A stretch of DNA of 8,757 bases from Clostridiales bacterium (GTDB lineage Bacteria; Bacillota; Clostridia; Christensenellales; Aristaeellaceae), in contig SFGO01000099.1 in assembly GCA_004556545.1 (NCBI GenBank), positions 1-8,757 of the forward strand, in the 5' to 3' direction. A program made the position numbers and the translations under genes. Positions 7,251 through 8,757 of the stretch are shown in pieces (the stretch's first letter is position 1; each line of letters opens with the position of its first letter). Under the pieces are notes generated by a model, which was not told where the DNA came from, did no database searches, and saw nothing but the letters and a program-made list of their open reading frames with translations.

Positions 7251-8273
7251 ATGAAAGGACGCGGAGTTCTGGCGGCGGTATGCGCGGCGCTCTTGTGGAT
7301 GAGTACGGCGGAAGCGGCGCGGCCAGCCGTTTCCATTCGGAAACTGCGCGAAACCCTGCCTGAAAGCTGGGTGGGGGAGTATGTGATCCGGCACGGAGAC
7401 GGCAAAAATCTGCGGGACGGAGACACAGTGACCATCGACGTACCCATCATCGTGCCGGAGGTGGAAGCTGTCCCGGCCGTGCGGATCACGTGGGGCGGGC
7501 CTTATGCGGGGCTGGACGCGTCAGCTCTCGTGGAAGAAAATACGGAGAATCATCTGGCAGTGGAATTTTCAGCGGCGCAGGATGAACCCCTCTGCCGGGA
7601 AACGGCAGCGGAAACCTATCTTCGCACCCTGAAAGCCAACGTCCCGGAAATGCAGGAAAGGGAGCTGGAAGCATTTCTTCTGCGGGACGAAACCACCGGG
7701 GAAGGACAGCGCCGGTTCCGAATGGCGTTTTACAGCACGTTCCACGGGATTCCCTATCTGATCGGTCAGAACTTCCGCCTGGAAGTCACCGGCGAAAAGG
7801 CGGAGGAACTTCTGCCGCCCGTTCCGGCCAATGTGACGCTGGGCGCGCTGCTGGAAAATCGGATCGGCGCGAACCTTTGCGTCCCAAAGAAAGTAGGCGT
7901 GGATGCGGACGATCTTCCGTTGCTGGAATTTCGGGAGATCCTGCAAATTTTCGAACAGTGGGTCAGAGACGGCTACGTTTATTCGCTGGAGGAGCTGCGG
8001 TTCGGCTACATGGCTATGATCGACCCGGAACGGAAAAGCGAGGAATTTGTGCTGCTCCCGGTGTGGGCGGCGAAGGGAATCACCCGCGGCTCGCTGAATA
8101 TGCCCTTCTACCCGCAGGAAGACCCGGAATCTCTGGCGTTTATGGGATATGGGAACCCTACGGTGTGCGTGGTGAACGCTCAGACCGGCGAAAAGTATGA
8201 CTTTGTAAACGACGACCGGGAAAACCGGCGGTATGTTACGGAACTGCTGACTTGGGAGAAGGTTCAGCCGTAA
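7251..8273 (+). CDS. Exported protein of unknown family, paralogue B
   Basis: 340 residues starting at the ATG at 7251, with AGGGG 9 nt upstream. Residues 1-23 form a signal peptide: a basic start, a hydrophobic core (VLAAVCAALLWM), then STAEAA with a likely Ala-x-Ala cleavage site. No lipobox or further membrane segment is seen. The family is not recognised. It is the full-length paralogue of the minus-strand product at 1722-2753 and shares with it the blocks DGDTV, IVPEVE.VPAVRITWGGPY, ENTENHL, AETY...LK.N, FHGIPYLIGQNFRLE, PPVPANV, DDLPLL, FEQWV.DGYVYSLEE, EEFVLLPVW.AKGITRG, EDPESLAFM and NPTVC.VNAQTGE. The two differ most at the signal peptide and around residues 105-150. Both copies are intact and have diverged at synonymous sites, so the duplication is not recent. 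It is monocistronic, lying between the lacZ terminator and a terminator-like stem, with an ECF-like promoter that its sister lacks. Confidence 0.88.
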   Translation: MKGRGVLAAVCAALLWMSTAEAARPAVSIRKLRETLPESWVGEYVIRHGDGKNLRDGDTVTIDVPIIVPEVEAVPAVRITWGGPYAGLDASALVEENTENHLAVEFSAAQDEPLCRETAAETYLRTLKANVPEMQERELEAFLLRDETTGEGQRRFRMAFYSTFHGIPYLIGQNFRLEVTGEKAEELLPPVPANVTLGALLENRIGANLCVPKKVGVDADDLPLLEFREILQIFEQWVRDGYVYSLEELRFGYMAMIDPERKSEEFVLLPVWAAKGITRGSLNMPFYPQEDPESLAFMGYGNPTVCVVNAQTGEKYDFVNDDRENRRYVTELLTWEKVQP

Positions 8274-8276
8274 AAA

Positions 8277-8306
8277 AGCGTCCCTGCGGAAAATCGCAGG
8301 GGCGCT
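8277..8306 (+). terminator. Terminator-like stem without a T tract
   Basis: AGCGTCCCTGCG (8277-8288) pairs with CGCAGGGGCGCT (8295-8306) around a GAAAAT loop. The single imperfect pair is T-G, which is a wobble only if the plus strand is transcribed. It lies 3 nt after the stop codon of paralogue B, where a terminator is expected, yet the T tract is replaced by CAGTCTGTCG. On the minus strand six T do follow the stem, so it could terminate leftward transcripts. Confidence 0.6.
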
Positions 8307-8341
8307 CAGTCTGTCGAAAAACCTCGAGTTGGCCGCCGTTG

Positions 8342-8458
8342 CCCGCAAACAGCGCTTTGCGGCCCGCCCCGCCAGATGGCTTGGCGGGCTTCGGACTGCG
8401 GTAGCCCTTCGGGCTGTCCTCGTCCTCGGTGCTGCGCACCCTTAAGCTGGTTTGCGGG
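8342..8458. ncRNA. Structured domain A (candidate RNA, strand unknown)
   Basis: CCCGCAAAC (8342-8350) is perfectly complementary to GTTTGCGGG (8450-8458). With one bulge the pairing extends to AGC/GCT. Inside lie three perfect hairpins: CCCGCCA/TGGCGGG (8368-8388), AGCCC-TTC-GGGCT (8403-8415) and GGTGC-TGC-GCACC (8428-8440). A competing local hairpin CCGCAAA/TTTGCGG (8343-8362) uses the same 5' arm, so two alternative folds exist. All pairs are Watson-Crick and do not reveal the strand. Confidence 0.4.
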
Positions 8459-8466
8459 GAAAGTGC

Positions 8467-8498
8467 TGCGGCACAGGGATTAGGGGCTCTGTTCCGCA
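8467..8498. ncRNA. Linking hairpin between structured domains
   Basis: TGCGG-c-ACAG (8467-8476) pairs with CTGT-t-CCGCA (8489-8498), a stem of nine pairs and one mismatch with a 12-nt loop. It fills almost all of the space between domains A and B. Confidence 0.4.
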
Positions 8499-8500
8499 AC

Positions 8501-8743
8501 CTCAATCGTCGTCTTTGGCACTGCCGTGCCAAATTCTCGTTTCGGTTGACGGCTGTCAGTCGCTAGCTGCCTTCGGCAGCTGCATCCACCGGATGCGCGC
8601 TCCTTCTCGCCGCCCTATAACCCCGGCAGGCACTGCAGGGAAGCGGGTGTCCAGTGGACACAACCGCCGTAGGCGGTTAGCGACCCGCAGGTGTGACACG
8701 AAACGAGCGGGGACTACGGCAGTAGTCCTCCGCGACGATTGAG
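8501..8743. ncRNA. Structured domain B with four-way junction (candidate RNA)
   Basis: Outer helix P1 is CTCAATCGTCG (8501-8511) with CGACGATTGAG (8733-8743), 11 perfect pairs. It encloses a four-way junction made of a hairpin TTTGGCAC-TGCC-GTGCCAAA (8514-8533), helix P3 CTCGTTTCG/CGAAACGAG (8536-8544 with 8699-8707), and a hairpin (8708-8732, stem GGACTAC/GTAGTCC, loop GGCA, one bulge). Linkers are only 0-2 nt. The two hairpin loops, TGCC and GGCA, are mutually complementary. Inside P3, TGTCA/TGACA (8554-8558 with 8694-8698) and GTCGCTA/TAGCGAC (8559-8565 with 8678-8684) enclose a second junction. That junction holds hairpins at 8566-8580, 8582-8596, 8647-8661 and 8662-8677. I do not recognise a known RNA class. 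Confidence 0.5.
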
Positions 8744-8757
8744 TGGCAGCAGTGCCT

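Larger units (their letters stand above)
8307..8757. repeat. Non-coding, hairpin-dense element, right end not seen
   Basis: No credible gene lies here: small open frames exist on both strands, but they have no ribosome binding site or recognisable product, and they cross the hairpins. Instead the stretch holds at least ten perfect short hairpins with 3-7 nt loops plus several long-range complementary segments, described separately below. It starts exactly at the edge of the preceding stem, and structure continues to the last base of the window. The look is that of a multi-copy intergenic or mobile element, but repetition cannot be shown from one window. Confidence 0.4.

Noticed and set aside
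4718..7489. A 923-codon open frame antisense to lacZ.
   Set aside because: Long antisense frames are common opposite GC-rich genes with strong codon bias. The product is His/Ala-rich without domains, and it runs through the lacZ terminator and into paralogue B.
8508..8518. An 11-bp match to the palindrome near the BlaI-type gene (CCAAAGACGAC, inverse strand).
   Set aside because: Matches of this length between two places in about 8.7 kb are expected by chance, and this one lacks the second half of the palindrome.
8236..8532. A 98-codon minus-strand frame, and a 96-codon plus-strand frame at 8452-8742.
   Set aside because: Both cross perfect hairpins, lack ribosome binding sites and have low-complexity Arg/Ser/Pro-rich products. 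They look like by-products of the structured GC-rich element.
8307..8757. A CRISPR array or tandem repeat as an explanation of the terminal region.
   Set aside because: The hairpin arms differ in sequence from one another, and there is no regular repeat-spacer period.
8307..8757. A group II intron or a tRNA/rRNA fragment.
   Set aside because: I found no GUGCG-type 5' end, no domain V-like hairpin with AGC triad and GNRA loop, and no tRNA T-arm motif on either strand by eye.

Overview
The window looks like chromosomal DNA from a fairly GC-rich, low-complexity-free Firmicute, probably a gut-type clostridial lineage. The evidence is strong AGGAGG-like ribosome binding sites, sigma-A type promoters, U-tract terminators, a BlaI/MecI-type repressor and a GH2 LacZ. 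The genus cannot be fixed from the sequence. Both window ends cut through features: the left end cuts a gene and the right end cuts a structured element.

Layout, left to right. (1) 1-1001, minus: a 5'-complete, 3'-truncated calcineurin-like metallophosphoesterase in visibly AT-richer DNA than the rest. (2) 1002-1236: a divergent control region with a good TTGACA/TATCCT promoter and a perfect 6-4-6 palindrome ahead of (3) an orphan BlaI/MecI-family repressor (1237-1608, plus), closed by a strong terminator. (4) 1722-3831, minus: a two-gene unit, nadR (NMN adenylyltransferase / ribosylnicotinamide kinase) followed 34 nt later by an unrecognised exported protein. Its promoter and a hairpin-bearing leader lie at about 3868-3941. 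(5) 4088-7117, plus: a complete lacZ (1009 residues) with a textbook terminator. (6) 7251-8273, plus: a second copy of the exported protein family, preceded by a spacing that resembles an ECF sigma promoter (GAAAC-17-CGTCT). The two paralogues therefore face outward on either side of nadR and lacZ.

(7) 8277-8757 is the most unusual part. It has no credible gene but contains a dense, nested set of perfect complementary segments. They fold by hand into two multi-branched domains (about 8342-8458 and 8501-8743) joined by a hairpin. The larger domain has a four-way junction whose helices abut with 0-2 nt linkers, plus two hairpin loops (TGCC and GGCA) that are complementary to each other. It begins directly after a terminator-like stem that has lost its T tract. 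That suggests an inserted or repeated element encoding a structured RNA, or acting as structured DNA, which runs to or past the window end.

Functional links: nadR (NAD salvage) and lacZ (lactose cleavage) are ordinary metabolic genes. No lactose permease, lac regulator, BlaR1 sensor or nicotinamide riboside transporter is present here. The two exported paralogues and the terminal structured element are the parts not explained by known families that I can name.
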